Below are positions 26,757 through 36,885 of a stretch of 47,691 bases of DNA, piece by piece; the first letter of the stretch is position 1; every line of letters starts with the position of its first letter. The stretch is from positions 1 to 47,691 of the forward strand of contig JAPKDV010000005.1 of assembly GCA_028822385.1 (NCBI GenBank), in the 5' to 3' direction. This stretch comes from Alphaproteobacteria bacterium. GTDB lineage: Bacteria > Pseudomonadota > Alphaproteobacteria > UBA6615. The position numbers were made by a program, and so were the translations under genes. The notes below the pieces were generated by a model, which saw nothing but the letters and a program-made list of their open reading frames with translations, was not told the origin of the DNA and did not search any database.

Positions 26757-28118
26757 GTGTTTGAAGTTAATATTGCCGTACTTTTGATTGTATGCCTGAT
26801 AGCGCTTGTCGCGATCGGTGTGCATATTGCTATAGCGCTGGGCATGACTAGTGCGCTGGGTATTTTCCTTGTCACCGGTAGTGATATTTATGCCTTCCGC
26901 ACCGTGCAGACGATGCTGGCTGCTACCGCCTATGAAGCGATCCGTGATTTTGTTTTCGCCGTGATTCCACTCTTCTTGCTGATGGGTGAATTCATCAGCA
27001 AGTCGGGAACGGTCACCGATGTCTATCGTGGCATCAACCGATTGTTGCGCCGCCTGCCGGGTCGATTGGCCATTGCTACTGTTCTTGGAAATGCGCTGTT
27101 CTCGTTTGTGACCGGTGTGAGCATTGCGTCAGCTGCAACTTTCTCGCGGATTGCCTATCCGGAGATGAGGCGCTTTGGCTATCATCCGGGATTTGCGCTG
27201 GGTTCGGTCGCCGGATCGAGCTGTCTTGGTATGCTTATCCCGCCGAGCGTGCTGATGATCGTTTGGGGCATCCTCACCGAGCAATCTATCGGCCAGCTCT
27301 TCGCGGCCGGCGTCCTGCCCGGACTGATGCTGATGACCATGTTCATCGCCTATGTGCTGGCGATGGCCATCATCAAGCCAGAGGTTGTGGGCGGTAATAT
27401 GACGAAAGATCAGCAGGTTGAAGCTGAAGAAGATGACGATGTTTCGACTACGCAGTTCTTCATTAGCCTGTTTGGCATTGTTGCTGTTGTGGTGGCAGTG
27501 CTAGGTGGCATCTGGTTTGGTGTTTTCTCGCCGACCGAAGGTGCTGGTGCTGGTGCCTTTATAGGTCTGATCCTCGCCCTCATTAAGGGGATGCGATTCA
27601 AGGAGTTTATTGCTGCCATTCTGTCTGTCGGACGGACCTCGGCACCGATCTTACTTCTGCTCGTTGCGGCTTCGCTTTATTCCCGCACACTAGCGATGAC
27701 TGGTATGGCTAACGCGATCGAGAGTTTGTTTATTGGTTCGGGCATGGAACCTTGGATGATCATCGGCGTGATGGTGCTGATTTGGTTTGCGTTGGGCATG
27801 ATCATCGATTCGATCTCGATCATGCTACTGACCGCCGCGATTTTCTCACCGATTGCCGTAAAACTTGGCTTCGATCCGATCGCCTTTGCTATCGTTGCCA
27901 TCATCGCTATCGAGGCAGGACTTCTTACTCCGCCCTTTGGGCTATTAGTTTATACGGTTAAATCGGCAATCTCGGATATCGATCCGAATATGAACGTCAT
28001 GACGATCTTTAAGAGCTCGACGCCCTATTGGATCGTCATGCTGATAGGAATGGTCCTGATCGTGAAATACCCAATCATTGCGAGCTACCTGCCCAATCTG
28101 CTCTTTCCCTCTGGATAG
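26757..28118 (+). CDS. TRAP transporter large permease (DctM)
   Basis: PLFLLMGEFISKSGTVTDVYRGINRLLRRLPGRLAIATVLGNALFSFVTGVSIASAATFSRIAYPEM; GTG start at 26757. Confidence 0.95.
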   Translation: MFEVNIAVLLIVCLIALVAIGVHIAIALGMTSALGIFLVTGSDIYAFRTVQTMLAATAYEAIRDFVFAVIPLFLLMGEFISKSGTVTDVYRGINRLLRRLPGRLAIATVLGNALFSFVTGVSIASAATFSRIAYPEMRRFGYHPGFALGSVAGSSCLGMLIPPSVLMIVWGILTEQSIGQLFAAGVLPGLMLMTMFIAYVLAMAIIKPEVVGGNMTKDQQVEAEEDDDVSTTQFFISLFGIVAVVVAVLGGIWFGVFSPTEGAGAGAFIGLILALIKGMRFKEFIAAILSVGRTSAPILLLLVAASLYSRTLAMTGMANAIESLFIGSGMEPWMIIGVMVLIWFALGMIIDSISIMLLTAAIFSPIAVKLGFDPIAFAIVAIIAIEAGLLTPPFGLLVYTVKSAISDIDPNMNVMTIFKSSTPYWIVMLIGMVLIVKYPIIASYLPNLLFPSG

Positions 28119-28139
28119 ATTCTAACCAGCAGCCGCTAA

Positions 28140-29348
28140 TCAGAAGCCGTAGAGATCGGTGCCGTCTTGCGACCCGATCGCACGCATGGCGCGCAACAGA
28201 CATATCTGGTTTGTGCCGTCCGAGTGCAGGAAGCTGGCGGCATCCCGCATGTATTTTTCAACCGGATGCTCGTACATGATGCTGGCACCACCGAGCACTT
28301 CTGCCGACAGTTTGCAGACCTCGAAGGCCACTTCTGATGCGTTCACCTTAGCAAGTAGTCCGTGGACCCGCGCGTCAGAATGATGTCTGTCGGCGAGCCA
28401 GGCTGCCTTCCATATTTGTAGGCGTGCCGCATCAAGTAGCATCACCATCCGGCCGAGCATCAGCGCGATGGCCTGGTGCTCGATGATTGGCTTGCCGCCC
28501 TGTACGCGTTCCTTCGCGTAAGACAGAGCGTATTCATAAGCTGCGCGGCCAACGCCAAGTACCGTGGCCGCAGCTTCAGCTTTGCTGCCCGGCAGGTATT
28601 TGCTGCGCAATTCAGTTAACATGCCCTCGCCGACGAGCAAGTTGGAAACGGGAACCCGGCAGTCTTCTAGATGGAAGGTGCCATTAGTGGCCAGCCGCTG
28701 GCTGCTCTTTTCATGGAAAAAGCCGACGCGAAATCCGGGCGTGTCGTGTGGCACCACGAACACGGCGCCACCTTCGCTCAGGTTCTTGTCCGTGTCGGTT
28801 CTCGCGATGATGAAATAGAGCTTCGCCATCGAACCGTTTGAGATGTAGCGCTTGGTGCCATTGAGGACATACTCATCGCCATCGCGTACGGCAGACATGT
28901 GCAGGGCGATATCGGGCGTGTCGTGATAGCCCTGATGGTCTGAACCCACGCCCTCCTCCGTGATTCCGATAGCGGTTGTAGCTTCCGGGTCTTCGACAAA
29001 AGGTGGAATGAAGCGTTGTTGCTGTTCGGGCGTCATCGCGTCCTTAAGCAGATGGGCGGTCTTCCAGCACTGATCCATGATGACAGCAAAACCCAGATCA
29101 CCGACGCCAAGTTCTTCCCCGACGACGCACATGGTCATGATGTCCTGCTCGGCACCGCCAAATTCCTTCGTTACCCCAAGGGTACGCAGGCCAAGCTCAT
29201 CGGCTGCCCGTATCCAGTCCCAGGGAATGCGTTCCTCGGCTGTGGGCAGGCGGTCGCGGCGCAGTACATCGGGTTTGATCACCTGTTCGGTAAAACCGCG
29301 CGCGATATCGCGCCACCGCAGTTGTTCCTTGTTTAACTGGAAATCCAT
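28140..29348 (-). CDS. Acyl-CoA dehydrogenase family protein (variant catalytic motif)
   Basis: MDFQLNKEQLRWRDIARGFTEQVIKPDVL, GITEEGVGSDHQGYHDT, EVLGGASIMYEHPVEKYMRDAASFLHSDGTNQICLLRAM. Start at 29348. Confidence 0.92.
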   Translation of the reverse strand: MDFQLNKEQLRWRDIARGFTEQVIKPDVLRRDRLPTAEERIPWDWIRAADELGLRTLGVTKEFGGAEQDIMTMCVVGEELGVGDLGFAVIMDQCWKTAHLLKDAMTPEQQQRFIPPFVEDPEATTAIGITEEGVGSDHQGYHDTPDIALHMSAVRDGDEYVLNGTKRYISNGSMAKLYFIIARTDTDKNLSEGGAVFVVPHDTPGFRVGFFHEKSSQRLATNGTFHLEDCRVPVSNLLVGEGMLTELRSKYLPGSKAEAAATVLGVGRAAYEYALSYAKERVQGGKPIIEHQAIALMLGRMVMLLDAARLQIWKAAWLADRHHSDARVHGLLAKVNASEVAFEVCKLSAEVLGGASIMYEHPVEKYMRDAASFLHSDGTNQICLLRAMRAIGSQDGTDLYGF

Positions 29349-29581
29349 TTGGCATTCCCTATGGTATCGACGGCGTTGGCCATTCTTGTGCGGCCAATTA
29401 GGTATTACGCTATTTTCCGATTTGGCAATTGTCAAAGCAATCCGGAGAGTGTGATCCTGCTATCACCTTCCTCGGGATCCATAGAGAGCTCCGGGAAATT
29501 CAGTTATCGATGTCTGGAAGATAGGCCCGAACATCCCCATATAGGGGGACAGACAGTTTTTAACTTATATAGGACAGGCCC

Positions 29582-31654
29582 ATGTCATTCACGAATGACT
29601 TGAATTCAGCGATCGCCAACTGGGATGGTGCGCTCGACCTGCCTGATTTTGCAGTCATAGAGGATCGCGATTTCGACGCAGCCTTCACCGTTGCTTTGCC
29701 AGAGCATCTGGCCGAGATCAACGGAATAGCGAACAACCCTGACGCGCCATCCTTCGAGAATACCATAGCAGCGCTAGAGCGGGCCGGCGAATTGCTGGAC
29801 CGCGCGGCGAGTATCTTCTGGAACCTGTCGGGTGCGAACACCAACGACACGATTCAGAGATTGGAACGCAAGTTGGCACCCGAGATGTCGCGGCATTCCT
29901 CGGCGATCACCATGAACAGTGAATTGTTCGTGCGCATCGATGTTCTCTATCAGGCGCGTGGGGCATTGGGTCTTGATGCTGAAGCGAACCGAGTTCTGGA
30001 ATTGACATGGAAGTCTTTCGTGCGTTCGGGTGCGCAGCTCGGCGGCGCTGAGCAAACCAAGCTTGCGGCGATCAATGAACGCCTCGCTTCACTGGGCACG
30101 GCGTTCTCCCAGAATGTTCTCGCCGATGAAAGCAGCTATGCGCTCGTTCTCGAAAATGTTGATGATCTTGCTGGCTTGCCGGGTTTTTTGGTGTCCAGCA
30201 TGGCTGCCGCGGCCGAGGAACGAGGGTATCCGGGCAAGCATGCGGTGACTCTGTCCCGCTCAATCATTGAGCCATTTTTGACATTTTCCGAACGCCGTGA
30301 TCTGCGCGAAGAGGCCTTTAAGGCTTGGGTTGGGCGGGGCGCAGGAGCGGGCGAACACGACAACCGACCTCTAGTCGCTGAAATGGTGCAGTTGCGTGCG
30401 GAGAAAGCCGCGCTGCTTGGCTATGACAGTTTTGCCCATTTTAAGCTCGACAACACCATGGCCAAAACGCCTGAGAATGTCCGCACGTTGCTGGAAACTA
30501 TGTGGGGGAAGGCCCGCGCTCGCGCTGCTGAAGAGGCCGCTGATCTTGCCAAACTGATCGCTGCCGAAGGTCACAATCACGCCGTGGCCCCGTGGGATTG
30601 GCGTCACTATTCCGAGAAGATGCGCGCGGCGCGGTTCGATTTTAACGAAGCTGAGGTCAAGCCCTATCTGCAGCTGGAAAAGATGATCGAAGCGGCTTTT
30701 GCAACGGCGGAGAAGCTGTTTGGCATCACCATTCGTCAGCATAAAGATGTGCAGACCTACCACCCGGATGTGCGAGTCTTTGAAGTGAGCAACGCCGAGG
30801 GAAAACGCATCGCAATTTTTCTGGGTGATTATTTTGCTCGGTCCTCAAAACGATCTGGCGCCTGGATGAGTTCGTTTCAGGATCAGCACCGCATCGCGGG
30901 GGAGAACGGCGATGAAGAGCAGATTCCTTTTGTTATAAACGTCATGAATTTTGCCAAGACGGCAGCTGGTGAGCCGATCCTGATCACTATGGACGATGCC
31001 CGGACACTGTTTCACGAGTTCGGCCATGCCTTGCACGGCATGCTCTCCAATGTGACCTATCCGTCCATTTCTGGAACCTCGGTCAGCCGAGATTTTGTTG
31101 AGTTGCCGTCCCAGCTTTTCGAGCACTGGCTGACAGTGCCGCAGGTGCTGCAAGAATACGCAGTTCACTATGAGACCGGAGAGCCGATCCCGGAAGCGCT
31201 GCTTGAGAAGCTGCAGTCTGCGGGCAAGTTTAATAAGGGCTTTACGAATGTTGAGTTCACGTCTTCGGCTCTGGTCGATATGGCTTTTCACGCACTCGAT
31301 CCGGAGCAGGCGGCTGATGTGGATCCGGTGGCGTTTGAGGCTGATGTGCTCTCGAAAATCGGCATGCCCGATGAGATCGTGATGCGTCATGCCACGTTGC
31401 ACTTCGCCCATGTGTTTTCAGGTGATGGATACTCGGCGGGTTACTATTCCTATATGTGGTCCGGTGTTCTTGATTCAGATGCCTATCGTGCATTCGAAGA
31501 AGCCGGTGACCCGTTTGATCCGGCAACGGCCGAAAAACTTTACCGTCATATCTATTCGTCGGGTGGCTCCATGGATCCCGAGGACGCCTATATCGCCTAT
31601 CGCGGTAAATTGCCGACGGCGGATGCCCTGATTGCTAAGGAAGGCCTAGCCTAG
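29582..31654 (+). CDS. M3 family metallopeptidase (oligopeptidase A/peptidyl-dipeptidase Dcp-like)
   Basis: TLFHEFGHALHGMLSNVTYPSISGTSVSRDFVELPSQLFEHW (HExxH), GDGYSAGYYSYMWSGVLDSDAY. Confidence 0.95.
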   Translation: MSFTNDLNSAIANWDGALDLPDFAVIEDRDFDAAFTVALPEHLAEINGIANNPDAPSFENTIAALERAGELLDRAASIFWNLSGANTNDTIQRLERKLAPEMSRHSSAITMNSELFVRIDVLYQARGALGLDAEANRVLELTWKSFVRSGAQLGGAEQTKLAAINERLASLGTAFSQNVLADESSYALVLENVDDLAGLPGFLVSSMAAAAEERGYPGKHAVTLSRSIIEPFLTFSERRDLREEAFKAWVGRGAGAGEHDNRPLVAEMVQLRAEKAALLGYDSFAHFKLDNTMAKTPENVRTLLETMWGKARARAAEEAADLAKLIAAEGHNHAVAPWDWRHYSEKMRAARFDFNEAEVKPYLQLEKMIEAAFATAEKLFGITIRQHKDVQTYHPDVRVFEVSNAEGKRIAIFLGDYFARSSKRSGAWMSSFQDQHRIAGENGDEEQIPFVINVMNFAKTAAGEPILITMDDARTLFHEFGHALHGMLSNVTYPSISGTSVSRDFVELPSQLFEHWLTVPQVLQEYAVHYETGEPIPEALLEKLQSAGKFNKGFTNVEFTSSALVDMAFHALDPEQAADVDPVAFEADVLSKIGMPDEIVMRHATLHFAHVFSGDGYSAGYYSYMWSGVLDSDAYRAFEEAGDPFDPATAEKLYRHIYSSGGSMDPEDAYIAYRGKLPTADALIAKEGLA

Positions 31655-31725
31655 CAGTCAATTGACTCCGGTGCGACCGCGCGGCACCACATTCCCAACA
31701 AACAATCAAACAAGGGATATGTGTG

Positions 31726-32598
31726 ATGGGCGAAAATTTAGGAATGATCGGCTTGGGCAAGATGGGCTTGGGTCTGGCGCAACAGATGTTGGCCGATGGG
31801 CACGCCGTTTGCGGCTATGACATCGATCCTGTGCGGACGCAGATGCTCGTGGATGTGGGAGGAATGCCTTTGCCCAATGCGCGCGAAGTTGCCGAGAACA
31901 GCGATATCACCTTCTCCATCTTGCTCAAGCCGGAACACATTGAAGAGAACCTGTTTGGTCCCGATGGCATCGACCAGGTGAGCAAAACCGGCCTGATCCA
32001 TGTTGAGATGAGCACCATGCCGCCAGCTTACAGCAAGGACTTGGCCTCTAAGCTGGCCGCGTCTGGCATCGATATGCTGGATGCGCCAATCTCTGGTTCC
32101 ACACCGCAGGTTGATGCCCGCACTATTACGTTCATGGTGGGTGGCAGTGACGCAGCCTTTGCCCGCGTGCAGCCAATCATTGCGCTAATATCAGCTGACG
32201 CTACCCATACTGGTCCGTCGGGTTCGGGCGGGGTGATGAAGGTTGTCACCAATATGTATGTCAATGCGAGCACGGCGCTGATCGCTGAAATGCTGCTCAC
32301 GGGGGAGCGCGCCGGTCTATCCCCAGATGTGATGCGCCACTGTCTGCCGAAGGGTTCGGTGCGTGGCGCGATGCTGGATATGAGCCTAGACCCGGTGTTT
32401 AACCGTGATTTCACGGCGCGCGGTGCGGTCGAGATTTTTGTCAAGGATATGGGAATCGCCATCGATCTAGCGAAGGAAAACGGTATAGAGTTGCAGGTTG
32501 TGCCGGCTGCGCGGGCGATGTTTCAGCGTGCCGAGGCCGCAGGCTGGGGCAAGGATGACGCCATCCGAGTTCTGGAAGTCTACGAGGGTAAGGATTAG
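31726..32598 (+). CDS. NAD(P)-dependent oxidoreductase, HIBADH/beta-hydroxyacid dehydrogenase family
   Basis: LGMIGLGKMGLGLAQQMLADGHAVCGYD, DAPISGSTPQVDARTITFMVGG, GGVMKVVTNMYV (Lys). ATG 31726 or 31723. Confidence 0.88.
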   Translation: MGENLGMIGLGKMGLGLAQQMLADGHAVCGYDIDPVRTQMLVDVGGMPLPNAREVAENSDITFSILLKPEHIEENLFGPDGIDQVSKTGLIHVEMSTMPPAYSKDLASKLAASGIDMLDAPISGSTPQVDARTITFMVGGSDAAFARVQPIIALISADATHTGPSGSGGVMKVVTNMYVNASTALIAEMLLTGERAGLSPDVMRHCLPKGSVRGAMLDMSLDPVFNRDFTARGAVEIFVKDMGIAIDLAKENGIELQVVPAARAMFQRAEAAGWGKDDAIRVLEVYEGKD

Positions 32599-32603
32599 CA
32601 GCT

Positions 32604-33647
32604 ATGGCATCCAGCTATACAATTTGTGTGTTGCCGGGAGACGGGATTGGCACGGAAGTGACCGATTGTGGGCGTCAGGTGTTGGATGCGCTGTCGGGCC
32701 GGGGCGGTCCGAGGTTCGACTACGATGTTCGTCCGGCGGGCTATTACACCTTTCTGGGAGTTGGTCATTCTCTGCCAGATGGCACGCTCGACGCGGCAAA
32801 AGCGGCGGATGCGGTGCTGGTCGGGGCAATGGATGTGGCTCAGATACCGCCCCACGGTGGAGACCCTCTCGGCGGGTTGCGAATTGGTCTTGAGGTGAGT
32901 GCGAGCGTGCGCCCGTCCCGCACGATTGATGGCATTGCGGGGCCGACTAATGACATTGATTGTGTTGTCGTGCGTGAAGTGACCGAAGGCCTCTACTCCC
33001 GCGATGAGTATATGGGTGATGACGACGCAGCCTATGCGGTTCGTGTTGTAACCCGGAAAGCCTCAACCAATACCGCGCGGATGGCGTTCGCGCAGGCCAT
33101 GGCGCGACAGGAAACCTACGGTCGGCCTTCGCTTGTCACAGCCGTACATAAGGTCGGCGTGCTTAAACTCAGCGACGGGTTGTTTCTGGAGGCCTGCGCT
33201 GACGTGGCGCGAGAATTCCCGGAGATCGCCTATGAAACCGCAAATATCGATACCTGTGCCATGGATATGGTCCGAAATCCTGGGCATTTCGATGTCATCC
33301 TGGCAACCAATGCATTCGGGGATATTCTCTCTGATGTGGCCGCCGGGCTTGCGGCGGGACTGGGGCTGGCGGCCTCGGCATGTATCGGGGAACGCTGGGC
33401 CTATTTCGAGCCGGTGCATGGCACGGCGCCCGATATCGCCGGAAAGGGTATTGCTAACCCCTGTGCGACCATTCTGACCGTCGCTATGATGCTGCGCTAT
33501 CTGGGTGAGGATGAGAGTGCGGATGTGGTGGAGACTGCGGTCTATGGGGTTCTTGAAGATGGAAAAATCCGTACGGGTGATCTTGGTGGAAACGCGACCA
33601 GCACTGAGATGACCGATGCGATTCTCTCGTCTTTGAAAATCAAATGA
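32604..33647 (+). CDS. Isocitrate/isopropylmalate dehydrogenase family (beta-decarboxylating) oxidoreductase
   Basis: VLPGDGIGTEV, VVREVTEGLYSRDEY, AVHKVGVLKLSDGLF, NAFGDILSDVAAGLAAGLGLAASACIG, FEPVHGTAPDIAGKGIANP. Confidence 0.9.
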   Translation: MASSYTICVLPGDGIGTEVTDCGRQVLDALSGRGGPRFDYDVRPAGYYTFLGVGHSLPDGTLDAAKAADAVLVGAMDVAQIPPHGGDPLGGLRIGLEVSASVRPSRTIDGIAGPTNDIDCVVVREVTEGLYSRDEYMGDDDAAYAVRVVTRKASTNTARMAFAQAMARQETYGRPSLVTAVHKVGVLKLSDGLFLEACADVAREFPEIAYETANIDTCAMDMVRNPGHFDVILATNAFGDILSDVAAGLAAGLGLAASACIGERWAYFEPVHGTAPDIAGKGIANPCATILTVAMMLRYLGEDESADVVETAVYGVLEDGKIRTGDLGGNATSTEMTDAILSSLKIK

Positions 33648-35470
33648 AACGGCTATTAGGCGAGGCTCTGGCACCCCGGGGACGTATTGGTCTCGTGACC
33701 GGTTTTGGTCTTCTCGTGATTTCTGTTGGGGCTGTTTTGCTCCCGCTTCTCGACTACTGGTTCAGTGGGCGCACTCACCCTAATGCGATCGGCGGCCTAC
33801 TGCCGTGGAACGATGCCGCCGGATATTACGGTTGTGCGCTTAGTCTGCTTGATGGCGAGGGGCTATCGGCGTTCTGCCAGCGTCGTCCGGCCTATTCGCT
33901 TTATCTGGCGGGGTTGCTCCGGCTTGCGGGTTCCGAGCTGCAACTCGCGCTCTTGTTGCAGGGGCTGATGAATGCCGGAGCTATTTTTGCGGTCGCGGTG
34001 GCAACGGCGCGTCGCTGGGGTACCGGACCTAGTATCATCGCGATCTTGATCCTCGCGGCCTTCGCAGCCACCATGTCTATCGCGACCCTGACAGAGAATA
34101 TCGGTTTCGTATTGGGAGCATGTGGTCTGGTGTTGTTCGTCATCGGGGCGGAAAAACGATCAGTAGCTTTCCTAATTATGGGCGCCTTTATCCTCACTTT
34201 CGCTCTCAACGCGCGGGCTGGTGCTTTTCTGGTGATTCCGTTGCTTGTGCTCTGGCCGTTTTTTTCCAAAACACAGACCCAAGGGGAGCGCTGGCGTTTC
34301 GGTATACTAATCCTCGTCGCATCAGCTGCCGGATTTGTGCCTGGCTCGGTGATTGTCAAGCTGCTTGGCGGTATCCCCAGTGAAGCACATTCCAACCTGT
34401 CCTACACACTCTACGGCCTTGTCGCTGGAGGAGAACGCTGGATTTATGCGCTGGAAAAACTGCCCGGCGCCAGTGCCGAAGAGATTTACCGGGCGAGCTG
34501 GGCTATTTTTCGCGAAAACCCGCTCTTGCTGATTGCAGGTTTGTTTCAGGGGTTTCTCGAATACCTGCAGCGGCTTTTGACTTACATACCCTGGATTCCC
34601 GCCCGTATTGTACTTGCCGCCTGCTGGCTCTGGGGGCTGGGTGCGCTGGTCTATCGCCGTCGGGGTGACGGTGAACTGGTGCTATTGCTGGTGATGCTCG
34701 GCGTCGTTTTATCCTCTCCCATACTCTCCATTGATGGAGGCAATCGCGTCTATGCCGCGACGATTGCCGTCGATGGCTTCGTCGTCGCGCTTGGACTTGC
34801 TAGCCTGATGGCCGGGCGCGCTATGCTCTGGGGTGGGGTTGTGGTCTTGTTGCTGGTGTTGTCCGAGGTCATTCTTCCCGGTGACCTGCGGGGCTGGGGC
34901 GGTGCGATGGTCATTGCCGGGCTCGTGGCTGTCATCGGGCAACGAAAGCCGGGGAAACCTCGTCAGGCGGCTATCCCTTGGGAGCGATCCGAACGTGTGA
35001 TTGTGCTGTCTGTGTTGCTCGTCGCGGTGATTCTGCTGTCAGCCGCGCCGTTTTGGACGAAATCTGGCCTGCCCGAGAATCGAGCGCGGGCTACGGCAAG
35101 TTTCTGCGCTGGTGGAGACCACGTGGTCGCTCGTTTGGGGAGGAACAGCCCGGTACTGAGAATCGTGGACGCGGGAAAGGCCGAGATGTGGCCTGTGGCG
35201 GCATCTGTTGAATCATTTCGTAGCAATCTTCATCCTTTGACCCACCTGTATGAAGAATTGCGCAGCCTTCAGTCAGGACAAGCGATTGTGTTTGCTCACA
35301 ATCAGGCAACTCTGTCAGTAGATACCGGTCGTAACAGTTTTCTGGTGGGGGATGCGGCGTTAATCCCGTTGGACGGTGGCACTTACGTGCTGTGCGTTAC
35401 GGATGGGGAGAGCCCACCTCTGATGGATTCGCGCCGTATTGTGTCGGTTCACTCGTTGACGGGTAGTTGA
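33644..35470 (+). CDS. Polytopic membrane protein, putative GT-C/ArnT-like glycosyltransferase
   Basis: Many hydrophobic segments; N-terminal loop GGLLPWNDAAGYYGCALSLLDGEG...RRPAYSLYLAGLLRL. ATGA overlap with the upstream gene. Confidence 0.6.
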   Translation: MKRLLGEALAPRGRIGLVTGFGLLVISVGAVLLPLLDYWFSGRTHPNAIGGLLPWNDAAGYYGCALSLLDGEGLSAFCQRRPAYSLYLAGLLRLAGSELQLALLLQGLMNAGAIFAVAVATARRWGTGPSIIAILILAAFAATMSIATLTENIGFVLGACGLVLFVIGAEKRSVAFLIMGAFILTFALNARAGAFLVIPLLVLWPFFSKTQTQGERWRFGILILVASAAGFVPGSVIVKLLGGIPSEAHSNLSYTLYGLVAGGERWIYALEKLPGASAEEIYRASWAIFRENPLLLIAGLFQGFLEYLQRLLTYIPWIPARIVLAACWLWGLGALVYRRRGDGELVLLLVMLGVVLSSPILSIDGGNRVYAATIAVDGFVVALGLASLMAGRAMLWGGVVVLLLVLSEVILPGDLRGWGGAMVIAGLVAVIGQRKPGKPRQAAIPWERSERVIVLSVLLVAVILLSAAPFWTKSGLPENRARATASFCAGGDHVVARLGRNSPVLRIVDAGKAEMWPVAASVESFRSNLHPLTHLYEELRSLQSGQAIVFAHNQATLSVDTGRNSFLVGDAALIPLDGGTYVLCVTDGESPPLMDSRRIVSVHSLTGS

Positions 35471-36702
35471 GTCGAATCATCGGGGGTTTGGGTTATGGCT
35501 GCCGCATAGACAGCGGCAAAGCCGAGGGTTGCGAGCCACCATCCTTGCCAGACACCAAATCCTAGCTGGGCAACGACAAATCCACTTGCGATGGTTGCCA
35601 TAATTGTTGCCGCCCCGGCATTTCCGCTGCGCGCGTATGCCGTCCCGCGAAATGCCAGCCCAACCAGCGCAGCAAACAGGCCAATCCCGACCAGGCCGAG
35701 TTCCAGCCAGATCTGAATGAGTGAATTGTGCGGGTGCAGCGGCATCGCAGCGCCTGTGGCCGCACTTCCATCAGGATTGGTAAACAAGAAAAGATCCGCG
35801 CTGCCACCGGGGAAGACACGCGAGGAATCGAGGCCCCAGCCAAAGAGTGGTCGATCGAGAATATGTTCGACAGCGAACTGCCAGATGACGAAGCGATGGA
35901 CTTCCGAATTGGGCGTGTCGATGTTGGTGACCAGTATTTGATTGGCCCAGGGGACAAGGGTATCGAGCAATAACACCATCGCGATGAACGCACCAAACCC
36001 CACGACAAGCAATGTCTTCCCGAGGGATTGCGCGTAGAGCGCGGCAGCAAAAACACCCGCGCCAACCATGAGGGCTAGTGCCGGCGCAATGGGAGGAAGC
36101 AGGAACACCGTGATCGTTGATGCGATGACGAAGAGGGTCGCCAGTCGTCGGCCATGGAGGTGGAAAATACCCAGCGCAAATGGCCAGACGAAAATGGCGA
36201 TAATGCTGGCGGTACGGTTTAGACTGTCGAACTCGTTTCCCAGAATGGTTTGCTTGCTAATCCAGGCAGTGAAGATTTCGATCTTGGCGAATTTGGCCAA
36301 TGTCAGTGTAATCAACGCCAGAGCGCTGAAAATCATCCATCGCGTGAGGGATTTCTGTTCATCCCGGGTGAGTTTCGCGGCGGCATCCAACAGAATTATC
36401 ATCGCGGCAGCAAAGAGCAGAAGCTTGGCTGATTTCTCCAGACTGCGCCCCGGATCGATCGACCAGAGGCTGGACAACATACCCCAGACCACAATGGCCA
36501 GAATGACGAAGGCAAAGCGCGGATGGCGTAATCCTCGTATATCCCGCGCGATCAACCGTCGCAGTATGATTGCACCAGCTACGCAAATGGCAGGTATCCA
36601 GACTTGGAGTGGGGTAAAGGCTGCAAGCAGCGCGACAATTACCGTCAGCACCTGCAGCAAGGGCGCGTCGGAGTGCAGCCGAAATGTCTTTATGACGCCC
36701 AT
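35449..36702 (-). CDS. O-antigen ligase/polymerase family membrane protein
   Basis: Polytopic; RPLFGWGLDSSRVFPGG...PLHPHNSLIQIWLELGLVGIGLF is the Wzy_C/WaaL-like signature (HNxxLQxWLELGLxG). Confidence 0.87.
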   Translation of the reverse strand: MGVIKTFRLHSDAPLLQVLTVIVALLAAFTPLQVWIPAICVAGAIILRRLIARDIRGLRHPRFAFVILAIVVWGMLSSLWSIDPGRSLEKSAKLLLFAAAMIILLDAAAKLTRDEQKSLTRWMIFSALALITLTLAKFAKIEIFTAWISKQTILGNEFDSLNRTASIIAIFVWPFALGIFHLHGRRLATLFVIASTITVFLLPPIAPALALMVGAGVFAAALYAQSLGKTLLVVGFGAFIAMVLLLDTLVPWANQILVTNIDTPNSEVHRFVIWQFAVEHILDRPLFGWGLDSSRVFPGGSADLFLFTNPDGSAATGAAMPLHPHNSLIQIWLELGLVGIGLFAALVGLAFRGTAYARSGNAGAATIMATIASGFVVAQLGFGVWQGWWLATLGFAAVYAAAITQTPDDSTQLPVNE

Positions 36703-36885
36703 GATGTGACCTTTTGCCGGAGCTAAGGTTTACATGCAAGCTGCCGGATCGGGGAAGATGGCATCTTGACGGGGTCGAATCATGAATAGAACCGTATAAA
36801 ATACTGTGGTTAGTCGGGACGAACGAAATGATGCGGACCTTATCCCGTCTCGTGTGACGTAAGTTTTCGGAAAGTAGGCTTTGAT

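Noticed and set aside
36740-36885. TTGACG ... TATAAAAT promoter upstream of the GT4 gene
   Set aside because: The spacing between the two boxes is about 23 nt, too long for a standard sigma-70 promoter, so I cannot support it.
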